From Chlorobiota bacterium (lineage in GTDB: Bacteria; Bacteroidota; Bacteroidia; Bacteroidales; B39-G9), in contig JAADFW010000271.1 of NCBI GenBank assembly GCA_013152655.1, positions 1 through 41,888 on the forward strand: a DNA stretch of 41,888 bases. The letters run 5' to 3'. Below are positions 9,617-19,532 of this stretch, piece by piece (position 1 is the stretch's first letter; every line of letters begins with the position of its first letter). The notes below the pieces were generated by a model, which saw only the letters and a program-made list of their open reading frames with translations, was not told the origin of the DNA and made no database searches. Position numbers and translations under genes: made by a program.

Positions 9617-10726
9617 TTAATGCCTTCTCGGACAATTAGGCAATACAAAATCATCTTTTGCACCTGAATATGCTGCTTCAATACAATCAGTTGGGTCACA
9701 GCATGTTTGGCAAACTCTTTTAAATGCCCTGAAATCATCTAATTCAACTTTAGTTGAAAGGAAATTATTTTTTATTGCTTCTTCTTTTAACAAATCGGTA
9801 CTTAGGTATTTTTTATTATCATCAGGAAAAACAGTTACAACAACAGCATCTTTACCCAATTTATTTTGAATTTTTAATGCACCTAAAAAATTTGCACCTG
9901 AGGAAATTCCTACACCTATACCCAGCGAATTGGCCAATTTTTTAGCCATTATTATTGAATCTCCGTCATCAATACTCACTACAGAATCTAATTTGTTTAA
10001 ATTAACAATTGAAGGAATAAATTCGTCTGAAATTCCCTGAATCCGATGTTTGCCTATTTTGCACCCTGTGGATAGCGTAGGAGAATTAGCTGGTTCTAAC
10101 GGGTGAATTTTTATATCAGGGTTTTGTTCTCTTAAGTATTTTCCAACTCCCATTACGGTTCCACCTGTTCCTACTCCGGCAACAAAGGCATCAGGCTTTA
10201 AATATCTATACTTGAGCTGCCACCAAATTTCAGGCCCGGTTGTTTGGTAATGTGCGTCAATATTATCTTCATTCGAAAATTGAGATGGAAGAAATGTGTG
10301 CTCATTATTTTTGGCAAGATTATTTGCCATTTCAATACTTCCTAAGAAACCACCTTGCTCTTTAGTTACAAGATTTATTGTTGCTCCAAAACTGCCAATC
10401 AGGTCAATCCGTTCCCTACTCATCCAATTGGGCATAAAAATAGAAACCGGATGTCCTAAAGCCCTGCCAATAGCCGTAACTGAAATACCGGTATTTCCAC
10501 TGGTTGCCTCAATAATCAGGTCGCCCGCTTTTAGTGCTCCTTTAGAATATGCTTTACTTATAATATGAAAAGCCATTCTGTCTTTTATGCTTCCTGTCAT
10601 ATTAAGGTTTTCAGCTTTAGCATAAATTTTTCTCGGTTCACCATCGAACTTAAAATTAATACAATATAAAGGTGTATTTCCAATTAAATTGGAAAGCCCT
10701 AATACTCTTTTATTGACTATTACCAT
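9617..10726 (-). CDS. Cysteine synthase-like PLP enzyme with Cys-rich C-terminal tail
   Basis: Fold-type II PLP enzyme of 369 aa from the cysteine synthase / cystathionine beta-synthase family. It has the [10 protein letters not shown] start, Schiff-base lysine K48 in [20 protein letters not shown] for the substrate carboxylate and a GxGTGGTxMG phosphate cup. The open frame reaches 10795, but ATG at 10726 is preferred: upstream residues overlap the aminotransferase gene, and family homology begins at [13 protein letters not shown]. CysK/CysM proteins are usually 300-325 aa. The extra ~45 residues form a tail with five cysteines (CQTCC, then C and C) and end in NCPRRH. Upstream, 32 nt away, is a class V aminotransferase, suggesting a joint role in sulfur or amino-acid metabolism. 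The exact substrate is unknown. Confidence 0.85.
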   Translation of the reverse strand: MVIVNKRVLGLSNLIGNTPLYCINFKFDGEPRKIYAKAENLNMTGSIKDRMAFHIISKAYSKGALKAGDLIIEATSGNTGISVTAIGRALGHPVSIFMPNWMSRERIDLIGSFGATINLVTKEQGGFLGSIEMANNLAKNNEHTFLPSQFSNEDNIDAHYQTTGPEIWWQLKYRYLKPDAFVAGVGTGGTVMGVGKYLREQNPDIKIHPLEPANSPTLSTGCKIGKHRIQGISDEFIPSIVNLNKLDSVVSIDDGDSIIMAKKLANSLGIGVGISSGANFLGALKIQNKLGKDAVVVTVFPDDNKKYLSTDLLKEEAIKNNFLSTKVELDDFRAFKRVCQTCCDPTDCIEAAYSGAKDDFVLPNCPRRH

Positions 10727-10758
10727 GAATGAAATAAAAATTATGCAATAAGCAGGAA

Positions 10759-12228
10759 TTAAAACCGGAACCAGGGTTCTATTTCTTTTTCCCAATTGCG
10801 ATTAAAAGATTTATGATAGAATTCATTAGTTGATTTATCGAAGATATAATCTTCTTTCCAACTATTAATATTAGTTACAATTTGTTTTATGGCATCAAGA
10901 ATATAATAAAGTTCGTCATTTGTCATGGTTGGATGAATTGACAGCCTTGCCCAGCCCGGTTTTTCTGATAAATCGCCTGAATCAATTTTATCGGTAATTC
11001 TCTTCGATTCTTCCTTTGTAATATGATACAATACATGTCCGTACGTTCCGGCACAAACACAACCACCACGTATTTGAATCCCAAACCTGTCGTTTAATAG
11101 TTTAATAATAAGGTTATAATGTATTTTATCAGAATAAAAAGATACTACGCCAATTCGTTCTTTAACATTTTCGGCTAAAATATGAAGTGAATCAATTTTA
11201 TTAATCTCTTTAAAAGTAATTTCCAATAGCTCTTTCTCCCTGGCAATCATTTTTTCTATACCCATTTTTTCTTTTAGTTTCAAAACTAAAGCGGTTCTGA
11301 TTGCTAGCATAAAACCCGGAGTGCCACCATCTTCCCTAAGTTCAGGATTATCAAAATAACTTCGTCCGCCCCACGGATTAGTCCAGTTTATTGGCCCTCC
11401 ACCCGGGTGGTCAGGAATAGTTCTATTGTATAATTTAGAACTGAACACTAACACACCGGAAGTACCCGGCCCGCCAAGAAATTTATGGGGTGAAAAATAT
11501 ATGGCATCTAAGTACTTTAATTCATCGTCCGGATGCATATTAATTTCAACATAAGGTGCAGAAGCAGCAAAATCAATAAAACAATAACCACCATTTTGAT
11601 GCATTATTTTTGCCAGTTCAAAATAAGGAGGTTTAATGCCAGTAACATTTGAACAAGCAGAAAATGCACCTATTTTATATTTGCGGTTAGCATACGATTT
11701 TATTAACTCTTCACTTTTTTGCAAATCAACCAGCAAATCATCGCCATAAGGCAATACAACTGTATCAGCAATACTCTCTAACCATGGTAATTGATTTGAA
11801 TGGTGCTCCATATGTGTAATAAATACTACCGGTTTTTCTTCATGAGGAATAGTTGTATATTTTTTCAATTGCTCCGGTTGAATAAATCCAAGAATTCTTA
11901 ATAATTTATTAATTGCTCCCGTCATTCCAAAGCCGGTAGTAAGTAAAATATCGTCACTATTTGCATTTACATGCTTTTTAATTATTTCATGAGCCGAAAT
12001 ATAAGCTTTGGTCATTTTTAAACCTGTAACAGAAGTTTCAGTATGTGTATTAGCAACATAAGGGCCTATTTCATTTTTTATTTTATCTTCAATTGGCCCG
12101 TATAACCTGCCACTGGCAATCCAATCAGCATAAATTATTTTTTTTGTCCCGTAAGGGCTTTCAAAAGAGGCATCAATTCCAATTATATTTTCTCTGAATT
12201 GATTAAAATACTTTTCTAAATCAGTCAT
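10759..12228 (-). CDS. Aminotransferase class V (NifS/SufS-like PLP enzyme)
   Basis: Fold-type I PLP enzyme of 489 aa. Visible landmarks are THTETSVTG (cofactor-loop region), H142/H143 in [13 protein letters not shown]219 in [10 protein letters not shown] and Schiff-base K249 in [11 protein letters not shown]. Near the C-terminus [12 protein letters not shown] places Cys residues where SufS-type desulfurases have their active-site loop. It is longer than IscS/SufS (about 400 aa). It could be a cysteine desulfurase or a related lyase. The cysteine synthase-like gene directly downstream favours sulfur chemistry, but this is inference. Confidence 0.83.
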   Translation of the reverse strand: MTDLEKYFNQFRENIIGIDASFESPYGTKKIIYADWIASGRLYGPIEDKIKNEIGPYVANTHTETSVTGLKMTKAYISAHEIIKKHVNANSDDILLTTGFGMTGAINKLLRILGFIQPEQLKKYTTIPHEEKPVVFITHMEHHSNQLPWLESIADTVVLPYGDDLLVDLQKSEELIKSYANRKYKIGAFSACSNVTGIKPPYFELAKIMHQNGGYCFIDFAASAPYVEINMHPDDELKYLDAIYFSPHKFLGGPGTSGVLVFSSKLYNRTIPDHPGGGPINWTNPWGGRSYFDNPELREDGGTPGFMLAIRTALVLKLKEKMGIEKMIAREKELLEITFKEINKIDSLHILAENVKERIGVVSFYSDKIHYNLIIKLLNDRFGIQIRGGCVCAGTYGHVLYHITKEESKRITDKIDSGDLSEKPGWARLSIHPTMTNDELYYILDAIKQIVTNINSWKEDYIFDKSTNEFYHKSFNRNWEKEIEPWFRF

Positions 12229-12238
12229 AGCAATAATA

Positions 12239-12997
12239 TTAGTTTCTTGAACGAAGCTTTGAAAGTAATCTTAAAATTTCAATATATAACCAAATAAGCG
12301 TTACCATTAAACCAAATGCTGCATACCATTCCATGAATTTTGGAGCACCTGAGTGAGCACCTTGTTCAATAAAATCAAAATCTAAAACCAAATTAAGTGC
12401 AGCAATAATAACAATAACAATACTTATTAAAATACTTAAAGGGCTATTACCGTGAATAAAGCCAATATTAATTCCAAAAAAACCTAAAATAAAGGTAAAT
12501 AGATAAACCATAAAAATAGCACCGGTGGCTGCAAAAACACCCAATTTAAAATTTTCGGTTACTTTTATAATACGTGTTTTGTAAGCAAACAAAAGAGAAA
12601 ACAAAGTACCAAATGTAAGTGCTACGGCTTGCATTACAATTCCCGGATATGATGCTTCAAACAAAGCTGAAATACCACCCAGAAACAAACCTTCAAGAAA
12701 AGCATAAATTGGAGCAGTAAAAGGAGCCCATGTTTTTTTAAAAATGGTTATCAAAGCAAAAATAAATCCGCCTATACCACCAATACCAACCCAAGGCATA
12801 ACGGATTGTGGATTAAGTGCTTCAAAATAATTATTCCATGTATAAACAGCCCCTATTATTACTAACAATAACATTAAAGCCGTTTTATTTACTGTTCCCT
12901 GAACAGTCATTACAGAAGTGTAGTCAGCTGCAAAATTACGTTCACTAAAAATACTTTTTGATAAAGCCGGATTTGCTGATCTGCCAATTTTCATCAT
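12239..12997 (-). CDS. Bax inhibitor-1 / YccA family membrane protein
   Basis: Integral membrane protein of about 252 aa with seven hydrophobic segments. It has the family's N-terminal signature RSANPALSKSIF and the acidic C-terminal region (LDFDFIEQGAHSGAPKFMEWYAAFGLMVTLIWLY) typical of the TMBIM/YccA group, which in bacteria act as pH-sensitive calcium leak channels or quality-control partners. The open frame extends to a TTG at 13051, but that codon coincides with a -33 promoter element, so ATG at 12997 is the better start. Only 10 nt separate it from the downstream aminotransferase, implying co-transcription. Confidence 0.85.
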   Translation of the reverse strand: MMKIGRSANPALSKSIFSERNFAADYTSVMTVQGTVNKTALMLLLVIIGAVYTWNNYFEALNPQSVMPWVGIGGIGGFIFALITIFKKTWAPFTAPIYAFLEGLFLGGISALFEASYPGIVMQAVALTFGTLFSLLFAYKTRIIKVTENFKLGVFAATGAIFMVYLFTFILGFFGINIGFIHGNSPLSILISIVIVIIAALNLVLDFDFIEQGAHSGAPKFMEWYAAFGLMVTLIWLYIEILRLLSKLRSRN

Positions 12998-13020
12998 AAC
13001 AATTATTTTTTGTTTACTTG

Positions 13021-13051
13021 CAAAAATAGATTGGATTAATTGTTTTTGCAA
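13021..13051 (-). promoter_or_regulatory. Promoter of the BI-1/YccA gene
   Basis: On the minus strand a TTG -33 box (13049-13051), 20 nt and a TATTTTTG -7 box (13021-13028) lie 24 nt before the ATG at 12997. Because the boxes fall inside the longer open frame, they decide in favour of the shorter protein. Confidence 0.65.
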
Positions 13052-13140
13052 CTGTCATTTTCAGATTTCAATCATACAAATATGATACAATGTAAAATAA
13101 ATATTAGATTTGACTATTATTATTACTGTTTTATAGTTTT

Positions 13141-14430
13141 ATGCTACACAATTTTTATAAAAAATATTTAGATAGTGAATTTTTCAGGAACATATTTACG
13201 CTTAGTTCCGGTTCGATTATAGCACAGTTTATTCCTATACTTATAATGCCAATTTTAACACGATTATTTTCTGTTGAAACTTTTGGTGTTTATTTTATCT
13301 ATTCATCTGTTTTTGCTGTTTTGGTTATCATATCCACGCTTAGAATTGAGCTGGCAATACTTATTCCGGATAGCCATAAAGAAGCAATTAACCTTTTGGC
13401 AGTCAGCTTAATAATTGCTTTTTTATTTAGCCTGCTTTGTTTGGTTATAATAATTTTTTTTAAAGAAAATATTATTGCTTTTTTAAATATTGAAGATATT
13501 GGCAACTGGCTCTATTTCATTCCGCTAAGTGTTTTTTTAATTGGTAGTTTTCAATCGTTTACCTATTGGAGTAATCGTTTTAAGAATTATAAAACAATTA
13601 CTATAAGCCGAATAAATAAATCGGTTGTAGCCGGGTCGGGACAAATTTTAACCGGGTTTTCTCCACTGAAAAACATTGGGTTAATTCCGGGTTTAATTAT
13701 AGGACAATTTACCTCTTTCATATCTATAATTTTCAGAAATATTCAATCGTTTAAAGAATTCATAAACAACATTAGTATAAAAAATATGCTTAGTGTATTA
13801 AAAAGGTTTAAAGACATTCCTTTGTTTAACACACTTATTGGACTTATTAATACCCTATCTATTCAACTTCCGTTTTTCCTGATGCCTCGTTTTTTCGGGA
13901 CAAAAGTTGTGGGTTATTATGGCCTTTCGTATAGAATTATAAGTGCGCCGGTAACTCATATCGGGTATTCGATTGGGCAGGTATCATTTCAGCGTTCCAG
14001 CGAGTTATTAAATACCGGTAAAGAATTACTACCCTTAGTGAAAAAGAATTATTGGACCGCGTTTAAACTGGCTTTTGTCCCTTATTTATTATTATTCCTG
14101 TTTGCTCCTTTTATTTTTAAAATTTTTGGTAAAGAATGGGTTACCGCAGGTGAATACACACAAATTTTGGTTCCCTTCCTGTTTTTAAATTTCTTAAACT
14201 CTACTAATTCGTTTATAGTCACTTTATTGAATAAACAAAAAATGGTAATAATTTATGATATTTTATTGCTGATTTTCCGTTTTTTATCAATTTATGCAGG
14301 TTATGTTTTATACGGTGATGCAAAAATGGCTATAATTTTATTTTCAATAACCGGCGTGTTTTTCCATTGTCTGTTTTTTGTAATTATTATTTCTTTTGCC
14401 AGAAAAAGCTCTTTTATTAAAGCATATTAA
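13141..14430 (+). CDS. Oligosaccharide flippase / O-antigen translocase (Wzx-like, MOP superfamily)
   Basis: Hydrophobic 429-aa protein with about 12 membrane segments and the polysaccharide-biosynthesis opening (LSSGSIIAQFIPILIMPILTRLFSVETFGVYFIYSS). Matching families are Polysacc_synt and Polysacc_synt_C. Such proteins flip lipid-linked glycans across the inner membrane. No glycosyltransferase genes are adjacent, so its glycan is unknown. A TAGATTTG -7-like box lies at 13105-13112. The gene converges on the P-type ATPase homologue. Confidence 0.85.
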   Translation: MLHNFYKKYLDSEFFRNIFTLSSGSIIAQFIPILIMPILTRLFSVETFGVYFIYSSVFAVLVIISTLRIELAILIPDSHKEAINLLAVSLIIAFLFSLLCLVIIIFFKENIIAFLNIEDIGNWLYFIPLSVFLIGSFQSFTYWSNRFKNYKTITISRINKSVVAGSGQILTGFSPLKNIGLIPGLIIGQFTSFISIIFRNIQSFKEFINNISIKNMLSVLKRFKDIPLFNTLIGLINTLSIQLPFFLMPRFFGTKVVGYYGLSYRIISAPVTHIGYSIGQVSFQRSSELLNTGKELLPLVKKNYWTAFKLAFVPYLLLFLFAPFIFKIFGKEWVTAGEYTQILVPFLFLNFLNSTNSFIVTLLNKQKMVIIYDILLLIFRFLSIYAGYVLYGDAKMAIILFSITGVFFHCLFFVIIISFARKSSFIKAY

Positions 14431-14476
14431 AACCCATTACTGAAGAATACGCCATTTGAAAAAAAATTCTTACAGG

Positions 14477-15949
14477 TTAATATTTTCCAATCTTTTTTAT
14501 AATAGAAAAAAATAATTTTGTAACGATTAATTCAATTAAAACAGGAATAGTTAAAATCAATTCGAACGACAGGTTATGGCTAATTATCAAATAGTAAAAA
14601 ACTAAATGATAAATTAAAACCATTATAAATACGCCAAATAGTTTTTTTGAGGCCTTCTTCCAAAAAGTATTTAGCCAGATTAAATTAAGTGGATTTGTAA
14701 AGATTATATCTGTTGCTTTTTTATTAATATTTGAATTAAATGAGCAATTCAATTCTGCTTCCGACACAAAATCACCATCATCGGTTACATACATTACCGG
14801 AGCTTTTTCCTGCAATTGTTTCAACAAATTAGTTTTCCTGATATAATCTATATTGTTATATATTTTATCAAAACCAATTCCCTTCACTGTTTTGCTACAC
14901 ACTCTTTCTTCGTCGTTACAAAATAATACCGTATTAAACCCCTGGTTATTTAACTCTGATAAAAGTTTTTTTGAATAAGTTAATGGCTTATCAATAACTA
15001 AAAATTTTGCAACTTGAATATCATTTTTGTATAAAAACAGGTTGTATTCTTCCTTTAATTTATTGCTATTATTATTTTTAGTAGTTAGAATATATTCATT
15101 GTTCATGCTGTCGCTTACTACTACTCTATTTCTGCTGCTTTCTAAAAATTTCAACTTTTCAAAATCATTTAAATTATCATCCGAAATTCTCACATTCTTA
15201 TAAATTGAATTACTCCACATTTGAATGATGTGCGAAAACAGTTGTAAAACAGTAGTTTTTTGAATTGTTTTTCTGTGGTTAAAAGAAACCATTTTGTAAT
15301 TTCCATCAGTTATTACACGGTATTTTTCAAAAGCTATGGTTTTAATTTTTGATAGTTTTTTCAATGACTGAGGTTTTAAATAAATTTCCTTTTCAAAAAA
15401 CACTTTCCTTAAAAACTCATTCAATAAAAAATAAAACCTGTAATCAAAAAACGGAAAAGTAACAAACAATAATAATGCTACCGTTTCATAATTAATATGA
15501 AATATACTTTTGAAATAAATATTAAATACACTATACCCTATTGCAATAAGCAAAAGCCCAATATATAAATAATTGTAACCTCTTTTCTCATAAATATATT
15601 CACTAAATGCTTGTACTTTATTATTGTTTTCTATTCCTAATAAACTCTCTATCAGGATTTTAGAAAGAATAAAAATTGAAATAAACGTTAATTGTTTATA
15701 AATAAAAAGTACATCTACATTATTAATCCAATTAATTATAAAAAAAATAAAGAGGAATACAAATCCTGCCCATTTCCCAAAATTGGCTGAAATTCGAAAT
15801 TTTGATTTTAAATTATTTAATCCAAGCTGAAGAAGCGTAAACAAGACTATTATACTATTAAATATTTCTACAACAAACTCATTATTAATAAATAAGCTAA
15901 AGAAATACATTAACAGCAAAATAAAAATGACGTATTTTGTAATTTTCAT
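14477..15949 (-). CDS. Catalytically dead P1B-type ATPase homologue (pseudoenzyme)
   Basis: Membrane protein of 490 aa that aligns over its length with heavy-metal P-type ATPases but lacks their catalytic residues. The segment LKKLSKIKTIAFEKYRVITDG matches the phosphorylation region, with DKTGTLT changed to E208-K-Y-R-V-I-T. The CPC metal motif is F165-P-F. The HP motif near 239-253 and the GxG nucleotide loop (near 268-280) are absent. TGDN reads FCNDEE (342-348) and GDGxND reads TDDGDF (389-394). The actuator domain is missing: the helix ending ESLLG (~105) continues directly into the segment that normally follows it (KVQAFSEYIYEK). Four N-terminal and two middle helices plus a final membrane pair remain. 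The frame is intact. The longer start (15985) is disfavoured because a TAACTTTG -7 box (15973-15980) lies inside it. Function unknown; metal transport by ATP hydrolysis is not expected. Confidence 0.72.
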   Translation of the reverse strand: MKITKYVIFILLLMYFFSLFINNEFVVEIFNSIIVLFTLLQLGLNNLKSKFRISANFGKWAGFVFLFIFFIINWINNVDVLFIYKQLTFISIFILSKILIESLLGIENNNKVQAFSEYIYEKRGYNYLYIGLLLIAIGYSVFNIYFKSIFHINYETVALLLFVTFPFFDYRFYFLLNEFLRKVFFEKEIYLKPQSLKKLSKIKTIAFEKYRVITDGNYKMVSFNHRKTIQKTTVLQLFSHIIQMWSNSIYKNVRISDDNLNDFEKLKFLESSRNRVVVSDSMNNEYILTTKNNNSNKLKEEYNLFLYKNDIQVAKFLVIDKPLTYSKKLLSELNNQGFNTVLFCNDEERVCSKTVKGIGFDKIYNNIDYIRKTNLLKQLQEKAPVMYVTDDGDFVSEAELNCSFNSNINKKATDIIFTNPLNLIWLNTFWKKASKKLFGVFIMVLIYHLVFYYLIISHNLSFELILTIPVLIELIVTKLFFSIIKKIGKY

Positions 15950-15972
15950 GTTACACAGTAATTGACTAAATA

Positions 15973-15980
15973 CAAAGTTA
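15973..15980 (-). promoter_or_regulatory. Putative -7 box of the P-type ATPase homologue
   Basis: TAACTTTG on the minus strand matches TAnnTTTG and sits 23 nt before the ATG at 15949. The best upstream TTG gives a spacing of only 15 nt, so the -33 element is doubtful. Confidence 0.4.
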
Positions 15981-16149
15981 CTCAAATGAGCAAAACAACA
16001 TTAAGCATTTCAAATTCATTATTGCAAAATTCAATATTTCTCTTTTCTAAGCAAGGGTTAACCTACGCTATTTTAATACCTTACGAATACAAAAAAATAA
16101 TGCAGGGCAACAATTTATAAACATTTTTTTTTCGCTATTTTATTTGATA

Positions 16150-16157
16150 TATCTTTG
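16150..16157 (+). promoter_or_regulatory. -7 box of mutS
   Basis: TATCTTTG matches TAnnTTTG. The -33 region is only a T-run. The box covers the TTG at 16155 that would be the first start codon of the open frame, which favours translation from ATG 16176. Confidence 0.55.
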
Positions 16158-16175
16158 TTTACTTGTAAAAAAAAT

Positions 16176-18791
16176 ATGGGAAAATCTGCTGAAATAGTAA
16201 AAACACCGTTAATGAAACAATATAACAGCATTAAGGCTAAACATCCTGATGCCATATTATTGTTTAGGGTGGGTGATTTTTACGAAACTTTTTCAACCGA
16301 TGCCATAAAAGCCTCCGAAATTTTAGGAATTACACTCACCAAAAGAGCTAATGGCTCAGCATCTTTTGTTGAACTGGCAGGTTTTCCGCATCATGCTTTA
16401 GATACTTATTTGCCCAAATTAGTACGCGCCGGACAACGAGTTGCTATTTGTGAACAACTGGAAGACCCGAAGCTGACAAAGAAAATCGTAAAACGTGGTG
16501 TTACAGAGTTAGTTACACCTGGCGTTACACACAACGAAACCGTATTAGAAAACCGTAAGAATAATTTTTTAGCCTGCGTACATTTGGAAAAACAAGTATC
16601 GGGTATTTCTTTTTTAGATATTTCAACCGGAGAATTTTTTACAGCCGAAGGAAAAAACGATTATATCGACAAGCTTTTGCAAAGCTTTCAGCCCAAAGAA
16701 ATTCTTTTTGAAAAAAGTAAGCAAGAGCTTTTTAATAATTTATTCGGAACCAAATTTTACACTTATGGATTAGACGATTGGGTTTTTACCGAAGAAACAG
16801 CCAAAGACAGATTACTAAAGCTTTTCGGAACCAAATCGTTAAAAGGCTATGGAATACAAAACATGCACTTTAGCATTGTAGCTTCAGGTGCAATTGTTCA
16901 TTATCTGGATATTACACAACACCAGAAAACCAACCACATCAATAAAATTTCAAGAATTGATGAAAATAATTTTGTCTGGCTTGATAAGTTTACTATACGA
17001 AACCTGGAACTTTTTACAGCCATTAATGAAGGGGCAAAAACTTTAATTGATATTTTAGACCACACTATTTCTCCAATGGGTTCGCGAATGTTGAAACGTT
17101 GGCTGGCCTTGCCTTTAAAACATATTCAACCCATTAGCCAACGATTGGATATAGTTGATTTTTTTCTTAACAACCAGGCACTTAAAATTGAATTAGAAAC
17201 ATATATTAAGCAAATTGGCGACCTGGAAAGAATTGTTTCGAAAGTTGCTCTTGCCAGAATTTCACCACGTGAGGTTATTCAGCTAAAAAATGCATTAACT
17301 GCTTTATTACCCATAAAAAATGAATGTTTAAAAACCAATAATAATAATTTATCGTCTATTGCCGAGCAAATAAATCCTTGTTCATTAATTAAAGACAGAA
17401 TTGCCAAAGAATTAAATGAAGATGCTCCAAACGCAGTTGTTAAAGGTAATGTAATTGCCGAAGGTGTTTCAGTTGAATTAGACGAATTAAGACAAATTGC
17501 TTTTTCAGGAAAAGATTTTCTGGCTAAAATGCAAATAAGAGAAAGTGAAAGAACCGGCATTCCTTCGCTTAAAATAAGTTTCAACAATGTTTTCGGGTAT
17601 TATATTGAAGTTAGAAATACGCATAAAGACAAAGTGCCGGAAGAATGGATAAGAAAACAAACATTGGTAAGTGCTGAGCGTTATATAACGGAAGAATTAA
17701 AAGAATATGAACAAAAAATATTAGGTGCACAGGAAAAAATTATTGAACTGGAATCTAAATTATTTAACGATTTGGTTTTAAGCCTAATAGATTATATTCC
17801 GGCCATTCAATTAAATGCCAATATAGTGGCAAAAATTGATTGTTTATTGTCATTTTCAACCATTGCAAAAGATAATAACTACTACAAACCCGGATTAGAC
17901 GAGACCGAAATAATTGATATTAAAGACGGCAGGCATCCGGTTATTGAAAAACAACTGCCTATTGATGAAGAATATATTGCTAATGATGTTTTTTTAGATA
18001 GCAAAGAGCAACAAATAATTATTATTACAGGGCCAAACATGGCCGGAAAATCTGCTTTATTGCGACAAACAGCATTAATTGTAATAATGGCGCAAATTGG
18101 AAGTTTTGTTCCGGCAAAAAAAGCAAATATCGGAATTGTTGACAAGATTTTTACACGGGTTGGAGCATCGGATAATATTTCGTTGGGTGAATCAACTTTT
18201 ATGGTTGAAATGAATGAAGCAGCAAGTATTTTAAATAATATTTCAAACCGGAGTTTAATCCTGTTAGATGAACTTGGCCGGGGAACCAGTACTTATGACG
18301 GTATTTCTATTGCCTGGGCTATTGCCGAATATATTCATGAACACCCAAAAGCTAAGGCAAAAACTTTATTTGCTACTCATTACCATGAGTTAAATGAAAT
18401 GGAAAAATCATTTTCAAGAATAAAAAACTTTAATGTATCGGTAAAAGAAGTTGATAATAGTGTTATATTTTTAAGAAAATTAGTACCCGGTGGCAGTGAA
18501 CATAGTTTTGGAATTCACGTTGCCCGCATGGCAGGAATGCCAAAAAGTGTGGTTAACAGGGCAAACAAAATTCTGGAAGAATTAGAAAGTTCACAGGCAA
18601 AACATACATTGGCAAAACCGGTTTCTGATTTAGCTGAACATCGTGAAGGATTTCAAATGAGTTTTTTCCAGTTAGACGATCCTGTTTTAAAACAGATAAG
18701 AGATGAAATTGCCAATTTGGATATTAACAATTTAACTCCTGTTGAAGCTTTGAACAAGCTTAATGATATTAAAAAGCATATTGGATTATAA
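16176..18791 (+). CDS. mutS: DNA mismatch repair protein MutS
   Basis: MutS1-type mismatch recognition ATPase of 871 aa. Domain I carries the mismatch-reading F35-Y-E37 in VGDFYETF. Connector, lever and clamp domains follow. The C-terminal ABC ATPase has Walker A GPNMAGKS (619-626), signature and Walker B in [15 protein letters not shown], and the ATHYHEL segment. The C-terminal end ([35 protein letters not shown]) matches the family's tetramerisation/beta-clamp tail. The length is normal and no key residue is missing. ATG 16176 is chosen over TTG 16155 because a -7 promoter box overlaps the latter and homology starts at KTPLMKQY. It is divergent from the P-type ATPase homologue. No mutL is in the window. 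Confidence 0.96.
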   Translation: MGKSAEIVKTPLMKQYNSIKAKHPDAILLFRVGDFYETFSTDAIKASEILGITLTKRANGSASFVELAGFPHHALDTYLPKLVRAGQRVAICEQLEDPKLTKKIVKRGVTELVTPGVTHNETVLENRKNNFLACVHLEKQVSGISFLDISTGEFFTAEGKNDYIDKLLQSFQPKEILFEKSKQELFNNLFGTKFYTYGLDDWVFTEETAKDRLLKLFGTKSLKGYGIQNMHFSIVASGAIVHYLDITQHQKTNHINKISRIDENNFVWLDKFTIRNLELFTAINEGAKTLIDILDHTISPMGSRMLKRWLALPLKHIQPISQRLDIVDFFLNNQALKIELETYIKQIGDLERIVSKVALARISPREVIQLKNALTALLPIKNECLKTNNNNLSSIAEQINPCSLIKDRIAKELNEDAPNAVVKGNVIAEGVSVELDELRQIAFSGKDFLAKMQIRESERTGIPSLKISFNNVFGYYIEVRNTHKDKVPEEWIRKQTLVSAERYITEELKEYEQKILGAQEKIIELESKLFNDLVLSLIDYIPAIQLNANIVAKIDCLLSFSTIAKDNNYYKPGLDETEIIDIKDGRHPVIEKQLPIDEEYIANDVFLDSKEQQIIIITGPNMAGKSALLRQTALIVIMAQIGSFVPAKKANIGIVDKIFTRVGASDNISLGESTFMVEMNEAASILNNISNRSLILLDELGRGTSTYDGISIAWAIAEYIHEHPKAKAKTLFATHYHELNEMEKSFSRIKNFNVSVKEVDNSVIFLRKLVPGGSEHSFGIHVARMAGMPKSVVNRANKILEELESSQAKHTLAKPVSDLAEHREGFQMSFFQLDDPVLKQIRDEIANLDINNLTPVEALNKLNDIKKHIGL

Positions 18792-18865
18792 AAAAAGCAA
18801 GATAGTGAAAAGTGAAAAAATAATAATTTTTCATTTCATTCTTTTTCGGATATCAAAAAATGGAT

Positions 18866-18873
18866 TATATTTG
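18866..18873 (+). promoter_or_regulatory. -7 box of tRNA-Gly
   Basis: TATATTTG, a perfect TAnnTTTG, ends 12 nt before the tRNA, so the precursor leader would be only a few nucleotides long. Confidence 0.55.
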
Positions 18874-18884
18874 CAGTCCCAAAA

Positions 18885-18957
<73 letters not shown>

Positions 18958-18978
18958 CTTTTTATTTGTTCATTGAAA

Positions 18979-19435
18979 TATTGAACTATTGAATTATTAA
19001 CTTGTAAACTATTTATGCAAGAGGAATTGAAAAGAAGGTCAAAACTATTTGCTTTAAATATTATTGATTTATATAATCAATTACCAAAAACAGAAGTTGC
19101 AAAAATTATTGGAAGACAAATAATTAGATCAGCTACTTCTGTTGGTGCAAATTACAGGGCAGCATGTTTAAGTAGATCAAAAAGAGAATTTTATGCTAAA
19201 ATTTGTATCGTTGTAGAAGAAACAGATGAATCAATTTATTGGCTTGAAATTTTACAAGAATCTAAAGTTCTGGATATTAATAAAATTAAAAATCTAAAAG
19301 AAGAAGGAATTGAATTACTAAAGATTTTTTCTAAAACCAGAAAAACAACTAAAGATTCCATGAACAATGTAAAAAAATAATGAACTAATATATTATTTAC
19401 AATATTATAATAATTCAATAAAAAATAGTTCAATA
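18979..19435. repeat. Imperfect inverted repeat bracketing the four-helix-bundle gene
   Basis: The 20-mer at 18979-18998 (TATTGAACTATT plus GAATTATT) is complementary to 19409-19435, giving 12 bp and 8 bp of pairing with a 7-nt bulge on the right arm. The arms flank 19015-19380 closely. The right arm also contains AATAATTCAATAAAAAAT, which recurs before the second tRNA-Leu unit, so it may simply belong to the tRNA leader. AT-richness makes some pairing by chance possible. Confidence 0.5.
19015..19380 (+). CDS. Four-helix-bundle protein (S23 / 23S rRNA intervening-sequence protein family)
   Basis: All-helical 121-aa protein of the TIGR02436/S23 family. Typical features are the LxIIDLYNQLPKTE start, IGRQIIRSATSVGANYRAA in helix 2, SKREFYAKICIVVEETDES in helix 3 and YWLEILQES in helix 4. 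Homologues are encoded inside intervening sequences of 23S rRNA genes or stand alone in Bacteroidota. Their function is not established, though they form pentameric or bundle structures that may bind nucleic acid. Here the gene stands alone between tRNA-Gly and the tRNA-Leu array, bracketed by an inverted repeat. This is notable because two of those tRNAs carry intervening sequences themselves. Confidence 0.85.
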   Translation: MQEELKRRSKLFALNIIDLYNQLPKTEVAKIIGRQIIRSATSVGANYRAACLSRSKREFYAKICIVVEETDESIYWLEILQESKVLDINKIKNLKEEGIELLKIFSKTRKTTKDSMNNVKK

Positions 19436-19445
19436 AAAAAAATTT

Positions 19446-19530
19446 GCCCAGGTGGCGGAATTGGTAGACGCGCTGGACTTAAAATCCAGTGACCATTGCG
19501 GTCGTGCCGGTTCGAGCCCGGCCCCGGGTA
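19446..19530 (+). tRNA. tRNA-Leu(UAA), unit 1 (uninterrupted)
   Basis: 85-nt class II tRNA. Anticodon stem CTGGA/TCCAG encloses CTTAAAA with anticodon TAA. The long variable arm is GACC-attgc-GGTC, T stem GCCGG/CCGGC encloses TTCGAGC, and the discriminator is A. The acceptor GCCCAGG pairs with CCCGGGT except for an A x C mismatch at the fifth pair and a G-U first pair. No CCA is encoded. This is the only copy in the array whose T arm and anticodon stem are intact. Confidence 0.92.
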
Positions 19531-19532
19531 CG

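Noticed and set aside
10727-10795. N-terminal extension of the cysteine synthase-like protein ([12 protein letters not shown]...)
   Set aside because: It reads through the last codons of the aminotransferase gene and is not part of the family. ATG 10726 is the sensible start.
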